Below the pieces are notes generated by a model. The model was not told the origin of the DNA and did no database searches. It worked only from the letters and a program-made list of their open reading frames with translations. Source: Methylobacterium gossipiicola (GTDB taxonomy: Bacteria; Pseudomonadota; Alphaproteobacteria; Rhizobiales; Beijerinckiaceae). Taken from it: a stretch of DNA of 64,000 bases. The stretch is taken from assembly GCF_900113485.1 (NCBI RefSeq), contig NZ_FOPM01000010.1, positions 1-64,000 of the forward strand, given 5' to 3'. Positions 37,169 to 45,654 of this stretch are shown here, one piece after another. Position 1 is the first letter of the stretch. Each line of letters starts with the position of its first letter. Both the position numbers and the translations under genes were made by a program.

Positions 37169-37728
37169 CAGGCGGCACTCCGGGCGCGGCGGGCCATGAG
37201 GCGGCGCACGGCCGCGCGCTCCTCGGGCTCGATCATGGCCAGGAGGAAGTTCTGGGCCGAGATGGCGCCGCCATCCGGGTTGCCGTCCGGGGATTCGGCG
37301 GCCGGATCGGCGAGCGCCCGCCGCACCCGGTGGGTCTGCACGCGGATGAGGTCGCCGGCCAGGGCCGTGCCCCGGTCGGTGCAGAACAGCAGCCGCTGGC
37401 GCCGGTCGCTCGTACCGGTCTTCTGCACGATGTAATCCTGCTCGATGAGGTCCTTGAGCACCCGATTCAGGCTCTGCTTCGTGATCCGCAGGATATCGAG
37501 GAGTTCGGCGATGGTGAGGCCCGGATAGCGATCGACGAAATGCAGCACCCGGTGGTGCGCCCGGCCGAACCCGTATTGCGCCAGGATGCGGTCCGGATCG
37601 CCGACGAAATCGCGATAGGCGAAGAAGAGGAGTTCGATGAGGTCGTCGCCCGGGTTCTGGCCGGAGGGGCCGGGGGTCTGCCCCGGAACGGATGCGCCGC
37701 CGGCCGTCTGGGTCGCGGGGAAGGTCAC
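37168..37728 (-). CDS. MarR family transcriptional regulator
   Basis: A 186-residue regulator. The winged helix-turn-helix is RVLHFVDRYPGLTIAELLDILRITKQSLNRVLKDLIEQDYIVQKTGTSDRRQRLLFCTDRG, with the DxR wing typical of MarR. It heads the three-gene operon with the OmpR/kinase pair and is divergent from ilvE. Such a triple beside a branched-chain aminotransferase gene recurs in Hyphomicrobiales. It probably binds the palindrome in its own upstream region (37747-37767). Confidence 0.9.
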   Translation of the reverse strand: MTFPATQTAGGASVPGQTPGPSGQNPGDDLIELLFFAYRDFVGDPDRILAQYGFGRAHHRVLHFVDRYPGLTIAELLDILRITKQSLNRVLKDLIEQDYIVQKTGTSDRRQRLLFCTDRGTALAGDLIRVQTHRVRRALADPAAESPDGNPDGGAISAQNFLLAMIEPEERAAVRRLMARRARSAA

Positions 37729-37746
37729 GCTGGAACCGGCCTCGTT

Positions 37747-37767
37747 TATGTCAGTGTTGTTGACATA
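37747..37767. promoter_or_regulatory. inverted repeat in the marR-ilvE divergent region
   Basis: A perfect 7-bp inverted repeat TATGTCA-N7-TGACATA. TTGACA at 37760-37765 could be the -35 box for ilvE, so an occupied site would block it. The size and symmetry suit a MarR dimer. Inferred from position only. Confidence 0.55.
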
Positions 37768-37896
37768 TTTCAGGCGCGTTGCTACCCGTCAAGCCTTCCG
37801 GTAGGGCCTCACGCCGCGTGGCGCGCCCCGCCGCACCATCTCCCACACCCATGACGCCGGCTTCGAGGGCAAGCCCGCGTGTCGAGGAAGCCCGCC

Positions 37897-38784
37897 ATGT
37901 CCCTGATTCCGTTCGACGCGCGCGAGGGCACCATCTGGTACGACGGCGTGATGGTGCCGTGGAAGGACGCCAAGATCCACGTTCTCTCGCACGGGCTGCA
38001 TTACGGCTCGTCGGTGTTCGAGGGCGAGCGGGCCTATGGCGGTCGCATCTTCAAGAGCCGCGAACATGCCGAGCGGCTGCTGCGCTCGGCCGAACTCCTG
38101 GATTTCAAGATCCCCTACACGGCGGACGAGATCGAGGCCGCCAAGGAACTCGTCCTCAGAACCAGCGGACTCACCGACGCCTATCTGCGCCCCGTGGCGT
38201 GGCGCGGTTCGGAGATGATGGGCGTGGCGGCGCAGGGCAACACGATTCACCTGGCCATCGCCGCCTGGGAATGGCCGAGCTATTTCGATCCCGAGACCAA
38301 GATGAAGGGCATCCGTCTCGACATCGCCGATTACCGCCGTCCCGATCCGCGCACCGCCCCCTCCACCTCCAAGGCGGCGGGCCTGTACATGATCTGCACC
38401 ATCTCGAAGCACCGGGCCGAGAACAAGGGCTACGCCGACGCCCTCATGCTCGACTGGGAGGACAACGTCGCCGAATGCACGGGCGCCAACGTGTTCTTCG
38501 TGAAGGACGGCGCCATCCATACGCCCCTGGCCGACCGCTTCCTCAACGGCATCACCCGCCAGACGGTGATCGAGCTCGCCAAGCGTCGCGGCATCGCCGT
38601 GACGGAGCGGCGCATCCTGCCGGCCGAGATGGAGGGCTTCTCGGAGTGCTTCATCACCGGCTCCGCCGCCGAGGTGACGCCGGTGTCGGAGATCGGCCCC
38701 TACCGGTTCGTGCCCGCCGCCCTGACCAAGACCCTCATGGACGACTACACCGCCGAAGTTCAGCCCAAGGCCGTGGCCGCCTGA
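37897..38784 (+). CDS. ilvE: branched-chain amino-acid aminotransferase
   Basis: A 295-residue class IV PLP aminotransferase interconverting Leu/Ile/Val and their 2-oxo acids. It has WYDGVMVPWKDAKIHVLSHGLHYGSSVFEGERAYGG, the PLP-Lys in STSKAAGLYM, and ECTGANVFFVKDGAIHTP (cofactor phosphate cup). Start: ATG 37897 with GAGGAAG six bases upstream. A GTG 18 bases earlier lies inside that ribosome site region and is rejected. Divergent from the marR operon. Confidence 0.95.
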   Translation: MSLIPFDAREGTIWYDGVMVPWKDAKIHVLSHGLHYGSSVFEGERAYGGRIFKSREHAERLLRSAELLDFKIPYTADEIEAAKELVLRTSGLTDAYLRPVAWRGSEMMGVAAQGNTIHLAIAAWEWPSYFDPETKMKGIRLDIADYRRPDPRTAPSTSKAAGLYMICTISKHRAENKGYADALMLDWEDNVAECTGANVFFVKDGAIHTPLADRFLNGITRQTVIELAKRRGIAVTERRILPAEMEGFSECFITGSAAEVTPVSEIGPYRFVPAALTKTLMDDYTAEVQPKAVAA

Positions 38785-38793
38785 TCCGATCCC

Positions 38794-38818
38794 CCGCCCG
38801 GTCGTCTCGACCGGGCGG
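38794..38818 (+). terminator. hairpin terminator after ilvE
   Basis: An 11-bp perfect stem CCGCCCGGTCG/CGACCGGGCGG with a TCT loop, 10 bases after the ilvE stop. No long U-run follows, so termination efficiency is uncertain. Confidence 0.7.
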
Positions 38819-38872
38819 AACCGGGAGCGTTTCCTCGCGTTCATAAGAACAATCCATGAACACGAGGCCATC

Positions 38873-39148
38873 ATGACCAAGGCTGCCGCGAAGGCCCAAG
38901 AAAACAGTCCAAAAGAGACCCATTCAAAAGAGACCAATCCGAAGATCGATCCGAAGGACACCTCGAATCAGATCAAGGACCCGAGCGAGTGGACCACGGG
39001 CGGCGAGCCCATGACCGGCGCCCAGGCCTCCTACCTCAAGACCCTGTCCGAACAGGCCAAGGACCCCGAGGCGTTCTCGCCCGACCTCGACAAGGCGGAA
39101 GCCTCCCAGCGCATCGACGCCCTGCGCAAGGAAGCCGGGCGGGACTGA
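38873..39148 (+). CDS. DUF3072 domain protein
   Basis: A 91-residue protein. The Lys/Pro-rich, disordered N-terminus (to residue ~36) precedes the DUF3072 core PSEWTTGGEPMTGAQASYLKTLSEQAKDPEAFSPDLDKAEASQRIDALRKEAGRD. The PMTGAQASYLKTL and DKAEASxRIDALR motifs are the family signature. Function unknown. It stands alone behind the ilvE terminator and has its own promoter somewhere in 38819-38872. Confidence 0.85.
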   Translation: MTKAAAKAQENSPKETHSKETNPKIDPKDTSNQIKDPSEWTTGGEPMTGAQASYLKTLSEQAKDPEAFSPDLDKAEASQRIDALRKEAGRD

Positions 39149-39267
39149 GCGTTTTCCAAGCGTCGAGGCCCGTGTCGCGGGCATTTGGCCGCTGGCCTTA
39201 AGCTCCGATAAAGCGCCCCCGGATAACGTCACCTCGCCACGCTGCGGGCGGGGGGAGTTCACGGACC

Positions 39268-39495
39268 ATGGCGGGAGACACGAACGAGGGGCGAGATCAC
39301 GACGTTCGCTCCACCGCCCGGAGCCTGGGCCGGCGTCTCCGGCTCTTCCTCAGGGCCGAGGAGGGCTCCACGGCCATCGAGTACGGGCTCATCGTCACCT
39401 TCGTCGCCCTGATGCTCGTCGGGTTCCTCGCCAGCTTCGGCGACAAGCTGAGCGGCTTCTTCCTGTCCCTGGCCAGCGGGATCCGAACCTCCTGA
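39268..39495 (+). CDS. flp: Flp/Fap-type IVb pilin
   Basis: A 75-residue prepilin. The cytoplasmic leader ends at the processing site before GSTAIEYGLIVTFVALMLVGFLASFG: prepilin peptidase would cut after a Gly, and the Glu at +5 and hydrophobic stretch are typical. Flp subunits build Tad pili or secretion pseudopili. No tad assembly genes (tadA, cpaB-C-F) are next to it. Its GC-rich hairpin (39505-39530) lies just downstream. Confidence 0.88.
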   Translation: MAGDTNEGRDHDVRSTARSLGRRLRLFLRAEEGSTAIEYGLIVTFVALMLVGFLASFGDKLSGFFLSLASGIRTS

Positions 39496-39504
39496 CCCGC
39501 TGGG

Positions 39505-39530
39505 CCGGGCGGCCGCGCCGTCCCGCCCGG
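39505..39530 (+). terminator. GC-rich hairpin after flp
   Basis: An 8-bp stem CCGGGCGG/CCGCCCGG with a 10-base loop between the convergent flp and DUF937-like genes; it could act in both directions. There is no U-tract. Confidence 0.45.
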
Positions 39531-39535
39531 TGCCG

Positions 39536-40303
39536 TCACCGCGCGGCCTTGGTCCCCGTGGAGGCTCCGGGCGCGGCACCGGCCTCGTCCTGCCAGAACG
39601 TGTCGAACAGGCGCTGCATCGCCTTGGCGTTCTCCTGCTGCACGTCGAGGCCCGACTGGAACATCTGCTGAAACAGTTCGAACGGCGCGGCGTCGGCGGC
39701 CGGGGCCGTGGGGCCGGTCGCCGGCTTGCCCGGTGCGGTTCGGCCGCCGCCCGCCAGGGGCTTCAGCCGGCTGGCCGCGCGCGGCGGAGGAGCCTTCGGG
39801 GGCGTCGGCGCCAGCCCGCTGGCCGCCAGGAAGTTGTTCATCATCTCGGTCCAGGCGGGGTGAGGCGCGAAGCCGAACGGGTTCGCGGCCGGGGCCGGGG
39901 CGGCCTGCTGCGGTTGGTTGATCATCACGTGGACGATGCCGGCCACGATCATCCCCGCCATGATCGGCAGCATCTGCTTCAGGATCGGCATGGCGATGCC
40001 GCTGGCGCCGGCCGCCTGCTGCAGCACGGCCTGGCTCAGGTTCGGCGAACCGAACAACTGGCGCACCAGCATGTCCATTTGCGGCGTGGCGGCGGGCTGC
40101 GCCGCCGGGGTGCCGGCGAGGCTGAACAGCTGAGCGAAGCCCATGGGATCGTTGGCGGCGTTGCGTTGGAGGCCCATGGTGAAGGCGGGCAGGAGCACTT
40201 CCATGGCCCGCCGGGTCTGGTCCTGCGACAGGCCGAACTGCTGCCCGAAGCCCTGCGCGCCCGGACCGGCCTGCGCCTGGAGAATCTCGAACAGGTTGAA
40301 CAT
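39536..40303 (-). CDS. DUF937-like protein
   Basis: A 255-residue protein. The N-terminal ~120 residues (MFNLFEILQAQAGPGAQGFGQQFGLSQDQTRRAMEVLLPAFTMGLQRNAANDP) follow the DUF937 pattern, with a short helical pair resembling NLSQAVLQQAAGASGIAMPILKQMLPIMAGMIVAGIVHVM (a hydrophobic segment). The rest is Pro/Ala-rich and ends with a helical FELFQQMFQSGLDVQQENAKAMQRLFDTFWQ. Function unknown. ATG at 40303 (MFNLFEIL) is the conserved start. The QQENAKAMQRLFDTF tail resembles phasin-like helices, which I note without assigning. Confidence 0.65.
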   Translation of the reverse strand: MFNLFEILQAQAGPGAQGFGQQFGLSQDQTRRAMEVLLPAFTMGLQRNAANDPMGFAQLFSLAGTPAAQPAATPQMDMLVRQLFGSPNLSQAVLQQAAGASGIAMPILKQMLPIMAGMIVAGIVHVMINQPQQAAPAPAANPFGFAPHPAWTEMMNNFLAASGLAPTPPKAPPPRAASRLKPLAGGGRTAPGKPATGPTAPAADAAPFELFQQMFQSGLDVQQENAKAMQRLFDTFWQDEAGAAPGASTGTKAAR

Positions 40304-40488
40304 GACCGGCCTCGTGTACGGATGGACGAGGCCGATCCGCATTCCCTGATACGCGTCCGTGAAGTCTGTCGTATCGGCGGTTGACTTACCAGCCCGGCAA
40401 TGACGATGCCCCCGACCGCAACCGGGAATACCGCCCCGGACCGTCGTTTTCTTCGCGATCTTCGCCCCATCCTCTCGCAAGGCGGCCC

Positions 40489-41196
40489 ATGCGTTTCCCC
40501 GCGCCCCTCATCCCCGCGCGCCTCGTGCGCCGCTACAAGCGCTTCCTCGCCGACATGGAGCTGGAAGACGGGCGCCTCGTCACGGCGCATTGCGCCAATC
40601 CCGGAGCGATGCTCGGCCTGCTGGCGCCGGGCGCGCGCGCACTCCTCTCCGCCTCCACCAACCCGGCGCGAAAGCTCGGCTTCTCGTGGGAGCTGGTGGA
40701 GGCCGATCTGCCGGGCGGCCCGCAATGGGTCGGCATCGATACCCAGCGGCCGAATGCCCTCGTGGCCGAAGCCTTCGCGGCGGGAACCCTGCCCATGCTC
40801 ACGCCGTACACGCGCCTGAGACCCGAAATCCGCTACGCCAAGGCGAGCCGGGTCGATTTCCTGGCCGAGGGGGAGGGCCTGGTTCCGTGCCACGTCGAGG
40901 TGAAGAACTGCCACCTCATGCGGCAGCCCGGCCTCGCGGAGTTTCCCGATTGCAAGGCGGCCCGCAGCGCCCGCCACATGGCCGACCTCGCCGAGGTGGT
41001 GGCGCAGGGCGGCCGGGCGATGCTCATCGTCGTGGTGCAGATGCGGGCCGACCGCTTCGACGTCGCCCGCGACCTCGATCCGGCCTTCGACGCCGCCTAT
41101 GGGGCCGCCCGCGCGGCCGGCGTCGCGGTCCACGCCCACCGGTGCCGGATCGACCCGGAGGGCGTCACCCTGGCGGAGGCGATTCCCGTGGTGTGA
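40489..41196 (+). CDS. sfsA: SfsA family protein
   Basis: A 235-residue protein of the sugar fermentation stimulation A family. It contains RYKRFLADMELEDGRLVTAHCANPGAMLGLLAPG, VGIDTQRPNALV, RVDFLAEGEGLVPCHVEVKNCHLM and ARDLDPAFDAAYGAARAAGV. SfsA has been described as a DNA-binding regulator, and its fold suggests a nuclease; the function in this group is open. ATG 40489 has no strong ribosome site; the upstream frame is not family-like. Confidence 0.9.
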   Translation: MRFPAPLIPARLVRRYKRFLADMELEDGRLVTAHCANPGAMLGLLAPGARALLSASTNPARKLGFSWELVEADLPGGPQWVGIDTQRPNALVAEAFAAGTLPMLTPYTRLRPEIRYAKASRVDFLAEGEGLVPCHVEVKNCHLMRQPGLAEFPDCKAARSARHMADLAEVVAQGGRAMLIVVVQMRADRFDVARDLDPAFDAAYGAARAAGVAVHAHRCRIDPEGVTLAEAIPVV

Positions 41197-41240
41197 TGCG
41201 GTTTCCGTGTGATGGCCTCGGACTGACCATGCGCAACAGA

Positions 41241-41279
41241 CTCTTTCCCCTGAAAGGAGAGGGGACCCGTGCTGATCCG
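41241..41279. repeat. short GGAGAGGGG-type intergenic repeat
   Basis: TTTCCCC-TGAAA-GGAGAGGGGACCCGTGCTGATCCG. It shares GCTGATCCG and the GAGAGGGG core with the 34.7 kb copy. It lies downstream of sfsA and upstream of the long palindromic element. Confidence 0.55.
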
Positions 41280-41363
41280 GAAACCGGATGGATCAACCGG
41301 AAGCGGGGGGAGACGCCCGCAAACCGTGTTTTCGAAGGGATCATCCCTCCGGCAGGTGTCGAG

Positions 41364-41451
41364 CTTAAGAGTGCCTCACGAAACTCCCGCCCCGGGACGG
41401 TTCTCGCCCCGAAGACGACGGTGCGGCGGGAGTTTTGTGAGAGACACTAAG
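41364..41451 (+). repeat. ~88-bp palindromic dispersed element, copy 1
   Basis: It starts CTTAAGAGTGCCTCAC and ends GTGAGAGACACTAAG. Inner arms are CTCACGAAACTCCCG and CGGGAGTTTTGTGAG. The sequence is homologous end to end to the reverse complement of 51048-51134, with the centre more diverged than the ends. It lies 12 bases beyond the FkbM stop codon. Looks like a small non-autonomous repeat/hairpin family. Confidence 0.75.
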
Positions 41452-41463
41452 CCCGCCTGCGCT

Positions 41464-42294
41464 TCAGGCCGCCCGTTCGAAGACGAGGTTGAGGCGGGTG
41501 CGGGCGAGGAGGCGGTAGCCTTGGCTGTCGAGCAGGGCCGGGAGATCGATCTGCCACTGGGCGGTGCCGTTCTCCACCAGCAGCAGGCGTGGGTGGAGGG
41601 CGGCGGGGGCGTTCCGGAAGAACGGTTCGAGGATGAGATCCTCGGCGCCCTCGACGTCGAGCTTGATCGCGTCGATGCGGGTGATGCCCTCGCTCCGGGC
41701 GAGATCCAGCAGGGTGACGGCCGGCACCCGGATCTGCCCGCCCTCGTTGGTGCCGACGATCTTCAGGCTCGATTCGCCCCGGTTGCGCGGATCCACGAAC
41801 AGGGTGAGCTCGCCGGCCTTGTCGGCCACGGCGCAGGCCACGGCCTTGACGGTGCCGAACGGGTTCTGGGCGATGTTGTAGGTCAGCCGGTCGAACACGT
41901 CTGGCTGCGGCTCGACGGCGAGGATGCGGGCGCGGGGGCCGGCGAAGGCCGCGACGAACAGCGCGTAAGCGCCGATATTGGCGCCGATGTCGAGGAAGGT
42001 GCAGCCGGGTTCGAGACGGGCGCGCAGGAGGTCGCGCTCCTCCGGATCGAAGAATTGCGGCGTGAACAGCACCTTCTTCTCGCAATTGTTGTTGTACGGG
42101 TAGAGCCGCATCCGGGCGCCGTAGCGCTCCACGTCGAGGGGGCGCCCGCGCAGGAGACCGATGCCGATCCGGCGCAGGAACAGGGCGAGGCGCCGGGCGG
42201 CCCAATTTCGGTATGGGAGCCGGCTCGTGCGTGCGGTGATGCGCGCGACGAGGCCGGTGGGGGCGTAGGCGCCGTAGGGCTGGATGTCCTTCAT
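41464..42294 (-). CDS. FkbM family methyltransferase
   Basis: A 276-residue SAM-dependent methyltransferase. SAM motif I is CTFLDIGANIGAYALFVAAF; motif II has AVEPQPDVFDRL; the catalytic-region motif is DAIKLDVEGAEDLILEPFF. The N-terminal ~90 residues include a membrane-proximal basic stretch. FkbM enzymes methylate sugars or other secreted-polymer precursors; the substrate is unknown. ATG 42294 starts MKDIQPYGAYAPTG. It is transcribed alone, with an 88-bp palindromic repeat just past the stop. Confidence 0.85.
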   Translation of the reverse strand: MKDIQPYGAYAPTGLVARITARTSRLPYRNWAARRLALFLRRIGIGLLRGRPLDVERYGARMRLYPYNNNCEKKVLFTPQFFDPEERDLLRARLEPGCTFLDIGANIGAYALFVAAFAGPRARILAVEPQPDVFDRLTYNIAQNPFGTVKAVACAVADKAGELTLFVDPRNRGESSLKIVGTNEGGQIRVPAVTLLDLARSEGITRIDAIKLDVEGAEDLILEPFFRNAPAALHPRLLLVENGTAQWQIDLPALLDSQGYRLLARTRLNLVFERAA

Positions 42295-42399
42295 CACCCG
42301 GGGTGATGCCAGCCCGCCCCCGCCGGGGCAAGCATCCGGCTGAAATCGAGGGCTTTCCTCCCTCGGCGGCCCGGACCACAAGGGCGTACGCCCCGTCCG

Positions 42400-43185
42400 A
42401 TGCGAACTCCCGAGCGCCCCATGCAGACCTTCCTTTCCGACGGCATCAACATCGCCTACCTCGACACGCCCGCCGAGACCGGCGCCGGCGATCCGATCCT
42501 GCTGATCCACGGGTTCGCCTCGAACCATGCGGTGAACTGGGTCAACACCCAATGGGTGAAGACCCTGGCGAAGGCCGGGCGCCGGGTGATCGCCCTCGAC
42601 AATCGCGGCCACGGCCAGAGCCAGAAGCTCTACGATCCGGAGGCCTACGGCTCGGACCTCATGGCCCGCGATGCGGCGCGCCTCCTCGACCATCTCGGCA
42701 TCGGCCAAGCCGACGTCATGGGCTATTCCATGGGTGCGCGCATCGCAGCCTTCCTCGCCCTCGACGAACCGGCCCGCGTGCGCTCCCTGCTGCTCGGCGG
42801 CCTCGGCCTGCACCTCGTGGAGGGCAGGGGCCTGCCGGACGGCATCGCCGAAGCCTTGGAGGCCGAGCCCGGCGCCCCGGCCCCGAACCCGACGGCGGCC
42901 GCCTTCCGCACCTTCGCCGAGCAGACGAAGAGCGATCTCCGGGCGCTCGCCGCCTGCATGCGCGGCTCGCGCCAGACCCTGTCCCGGGCCGAGGTGTCGC
43001 AGATCGATGTCCCGACCCTCGTCACCGTCGGAACCCTCGACACGGTCTCGGGTCCCGGCCCGGCCCTGGCGGCGCTGATGCCCAACGCCCAATCCCTGGA
43101 ATTGCCCAACCGCGACCACAGCACGGCGGTGGGCGACCGGGGCCACCGCGCCGGCGTGCTGGCCTTCCTCGACGCGCGGCCTTGA
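42400..43185 (+). CDS. alpha/beta hydrolase
   Basis: A 261-residue enzyme with LLIHGFASNHAVNWVNTQW (oxyanion), DNRGHGQSQK, nucleophile GYSMGARIA, Asp in TVGTLDTVSG and His in LPNRDHSTAVG. The fold is complete; the substrate cannot be inferred. ATG 42400, or a second ATG at 42421 closer to the conserved start. It converges with the ABC permease gene, separated by a strong hairpin. Confidence 0.88.
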   Translation: MRTPERPMQTFLSDGINIAYLDTPAETGAGDPILLIHGFASNHAVNWVNTQWVKTLAKAGRRVIALDNRGHGQSQKLYDPEAYGSDLMARDAARLLDHLGIGQADVMGYSMGARIAAFLALDEPARVRSLLLGGLGLHLVEGRGLPDGIAEALEAEPGAPAPNPTAAAFRTFAEQTKSDLRALAACMRGSRQTLSRAEVSQIDVPTLVTVGTLDTVSGPGPALAALMPNAQSLELPNRDHSTAVGDRGHRAGVLAFLDARP

Positions 43186-43196
43186 TCGCCCGTCAA

Positions 43197-43224
43197 GCGA
43201 AACGTCCGAACGCGGACGTTTCGC
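43197..43224. terminator. bidirectional hairpin between convergent genes
   Basis: A perfect 12-bp stem GCGAAACGTCCG/CGGACGTTTCGC with loop AACG, in the 46-bp gap between the hydrolase and permease stops. Likely terminates both transcripts. Confidence 0.75.
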
Positions 43225-43231
43225 GAGACCA

Positions 43232-43993
43232 TCAGCTCTTGAGGCGGTAGCCCGTCCGGAAGATCCAGGTGACGCCGGCGAGGCACAGCACGAGGAAGAC
43301 GAGGGACATGGCGACACTCACGCCGATGCCCACGTCCGAATGGCCGAAGAACGCCCAGCGGAAGCCGCTGATGAGATAGACCACGGGGTTGGCGAGGCTC
43401 AGCGTCCGCCAAACCGGCGGCAGCATGTCGATGGAATAGAAGCTGCCGCCCAGGAAGGTGAGGGGGGTGATGACGAGGAGTGGCACCAGTTGCAGGCGCT
43501 CGAACCCGTCCGCCCACAGGCCGATGAGGAAGCCGAACAGGCTGAACGTCACCGCCGTGAGAACGAGGAAGCCCACCATCGCGAACGGATGCGCGATGGT
43601 GATCGGCACGAACAGCGTCGCGGTGGCGAGGATAATGAGCGCGATGAGGATCGCCTTCGAGGCCGCGGCTCCGACGTAACCCAGCACGATCTCCAGGGGC
43701 GAAACCGGGGCCGACAGGATCTCGTAGATCGTGCCGGCGAAGCGCGGGAAGTAGATGCCGAACGAGGCGTTGGCGATGCTTTGCGTCAGCAGCGACAGCA
43801 TCATCAGGCCCGGCACGATGAAGGCGCCGTAGGGCACGCCCTCGACGGCGGTCATGCGCGCGCCGATGGCGGCGCCGAAGACCACGAAATACAACGACGT
43901 GGCGATGACCGGCGCGACGATGCTCTGCAGGGCCGTGCGCCAGAAGCGGGCCATCTCGAAGCGGTAGAGGGCGCGGACCGCGTACCAGTTCAT
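43232..43993 (-). CDS. ABC-2 type exporter permease
   Basis: A 253-residue permease with about six membrane segments and the ABC-2 motif in [27 protein letters not shown] and [36 protein letters not shown]. The start overlaps the upstream ATPase stop by four bases (ATGA). The pair resembles Yad/NodJ-type or drug/polymer exporters; the cargo is unknown. It is not a KpsM-type permease of the KpsT pair above. Confidence 0.9.
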   Translation of the reverse strand: MNWYAVRALYRFEMARFWRTALQSIVAPVIATSLYFVVFGAAIGARMTAVEGVPYGAFIVPGLMMLSLLTQSIANASFGIYFPRFAGTIYEILSAPVSPLEIVLGYVGAAASKAILIALIILATATLFVPITIAHPFAMVGFLVLTAVTFSLFGFLIGLWADGFERLQLVPLLVITPLTFLGGSFYSIDMLPPVWRTLSLANPVVYLISGFRWAFFGHSDVGIGVSVAMSLVFLVLCLAGVTWIFRTGYRLKS

Positions 43994-44913
43994 GCCCGCT
44001 CCTTCACGAGATCGACGAAGATGTCTTCCAGGGACGATTGGCTGGTGTGGAGGTCGCGAAAGCCGATCCCGGCGGCCGCGAGGTCGGCCAGAAGCCCGGT
44101 CAGGCCGGCATCGCCCGTGGTGTCGTAGGTGTAGACGAGGTCGCGCCCGCCCTGCGCCAGTTCGAGGTTGTGGCCCGCGAGGGCAGGGGGCAGGCCGGCC
44201 AGGGGTGACGCGAGGTGCAGGGTGAGCTGTTTCTTGCCGAGTTTGCGCATGAGCTCGGCCTTGTCTTCCACGAGGATGATCTCGCCGTTGCGGATCACCC
44301 CCACGCGGTCGGCCATCTCCTCGGCCTCGTCGATGTAGTGGGTGGTGAGGATGATGGTCACGCCCTGATCGCGCAGGCGGCGCACGAGGCGCCACATGTC
44401 CTGGCGCAGGGCCACGTCGACGCCGGCGGTCGGCTCGTCGAGGAACAGGATGCGGGGCTCGTGGGCCAGCGCCTTGGCGATGAGCACCCGCCGCTTCATG
44501 CCCCCCGACAGGGTCATGATCCGGCTGTCGCGCTTGTCCCAGAGGGAGAGGTCGCGCAAGGTCCGCTCGAGATGGGCGGGGTCGGGGGGAAGCCCGAACA
44601 GGCCCCGGCTGAACGCCGTGGTGGCCCACACGGTCTCGAACGCATCGGTGGTGAGCTCCTGGGGTACGAGCCCGATGGCTTTGCGCGCGGCCTTGTAGTC
44701 CCGCACGATACATTGACCGTCGACACGGACGCTGCCGGCGCTCGCCGTGACGATGCCGCACACGATGGAGATCAGCGTCGTCTTGCCGGCGCCGTTGGGG
44801 CCGAGGAGCGCGAAGATCTCCCCCTTGGCGATGTCGAGGGAGATGTCCTTCAGGGCGTTGTGCCCCGAAGCGTAGACCTTGGACAAATTGGCGATCGAGA
44901 GGATCGGCGGCAT
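43990..44913 (-). CDS. ABC-2 exporter ATP-binding protein
   Basis: A 307-residue ATPase: Walker [15 protein letters not shown]-loop [14 protein letters not shown], signature [19 protein letters not shown], Walker [14 protein letters not shown]-loop [14 protein letters not shown]. The ~90-residue C-terminal extension is typical of CcmA/DrrA-type ATPases. It forms a two-gene operon with the permease. The 11-bp inverted repeat GGCTCGCGATT/AATCGCGAGCC (44949-44985) lies in its upstream region. Confidence 0.93.
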   Translation of the reverse strand: MPPILSIANLSKVYASGHNALKDISLDIAKGEIFALLGPNGAGKTTLISIVCGIVTASAGSVRVDGQCIVRDYKAARKAIGLVPQELTTDAFETVWATTAFSRGLFGLPPDPAHLERTLRDLSLWDKRDSRIMTLSGGMKRRVLIAKALAHEPRILFLDEPTAGVDVALRQDMWRLVRRLRDQGVTIILTTHYIDEAEEMADRVGVIRNGEIILVEDKAELMRKLGKKQLTLHLASPLAGLPPALAGHNLELAQGGRDLVYTYDTTGDAGLTGLLADLAAAGIGFRDLHTSQSSLEDIFVDLVKERA

Positions 44914-44997
44914 CGGATCTCCGCTGCGGGCGCTTGGGACGGGTATCGGGCTCGCGATTCCACCGGGACGGGGAAATCGCGAGCCGAAAATGCGAAA

Positions 44998-45015
44998 AGC
45001 CGCCTCGCGGCGGCT
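44998..45015 (-). terminator. terminator of the atp (F0) operon
   Basis: A 7-bp stem AGCCGCC/GGCGGCT with loop TCGC. On the minus strand it is followed by TTTCGCATTTTC, 26 bases after the atpF stop. Confidence 0.75.
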
Positions 45016-45040
45016 CTTCTGTCGATGGGTGAGGGCGTGA

Positions 45041-45529
45041 TCAGGCCTGGAGCCGGGTCCGGACTTCGCCGAGGCTGCGACGGACGAGGTCCTGGGCCGC
45101 CTCGCCCTGCATCCGCTCGCGCAGGATAATTTCCGAGACCTTCACGGCGGCGTCGGCGGCGGCGGCCCGAACCTGGGCGGTGGCCTGAACCTCAGCCTGG
45201 GCGATCTTGGTCTCGGCCGACTTGGTACGGCGGGCGATGAACTCGTTCAGGCGGGCATGGCCCTCGTCGGCGATGCGCTGGGCCTCGGCGCGGGCACCGG
45301 ACACGATGGCCTCGGCCTCGGCTTCGGCGGCGGAGCGACGCTTCTTGTAATCAGCGAGCACGCCGGCGGCTTCCTCACGCAGGCGGCGGGCCTCGTCGAG
45401 TTCGGCGCGCACGCGCTTGGCGCGGTGATCGAGCCCGCCGGTGATCTGCTTGAAGCCACCGACCTTCCAGACCACGGCCATGAACAGCACGAAGGCGACT
45501 GCGACCCAGAATTCGGCTTCCAACAACAT
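45041..45529 (-). CDS. atpF: F0F1 ATP synthase subunit b
   Basis: A 162-residue peripheral-stalk subunit. One N-terminal membrane helix ([17 protein letters not shown]) is followed by a long charged helix ([41 protein letters not shown]) ending in [11 protein letters not shown]. It is the last gene of the F0 operon and pairs with the b' subunit encoded upstream. Ends close to a terminator. Confidence 0.95.
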   Translation of the reverse strand: MLLEAEFWVAVAFVLFMAVVWKVGGFKQITGGLDHRAKRVRAELDEARRLREEAAGVLADYKKRRSAAEAEAEAIVSGARAEAQRIADEGHARLNEFIARRTKSAETKIAQAEVQATAQVRAAAADAAVKVSEIILRERMQGEAAQDLVRRSLGEVRTRLQA

Positions 45530-45654
45530 TGCTCGCTGTCCCGTTCGATGGCGCCCGGTACGAAGGCCCTCACTCGGAAGTCCCGCTCGGGCGGAGCCGG
45601 CGTCGCCTCGTCGAGGAGCCGCCGGCCGCTAAGGGTATGGTTGTGCGAACCCGC

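Noticed and set aside
41464-43317. 617-codon frame containing the FkbM gene
   Set aside because: The first 341 codons are antisense to the alpha/beta hydrolase. Only the part from ATG 42294 is a methyltransferase.
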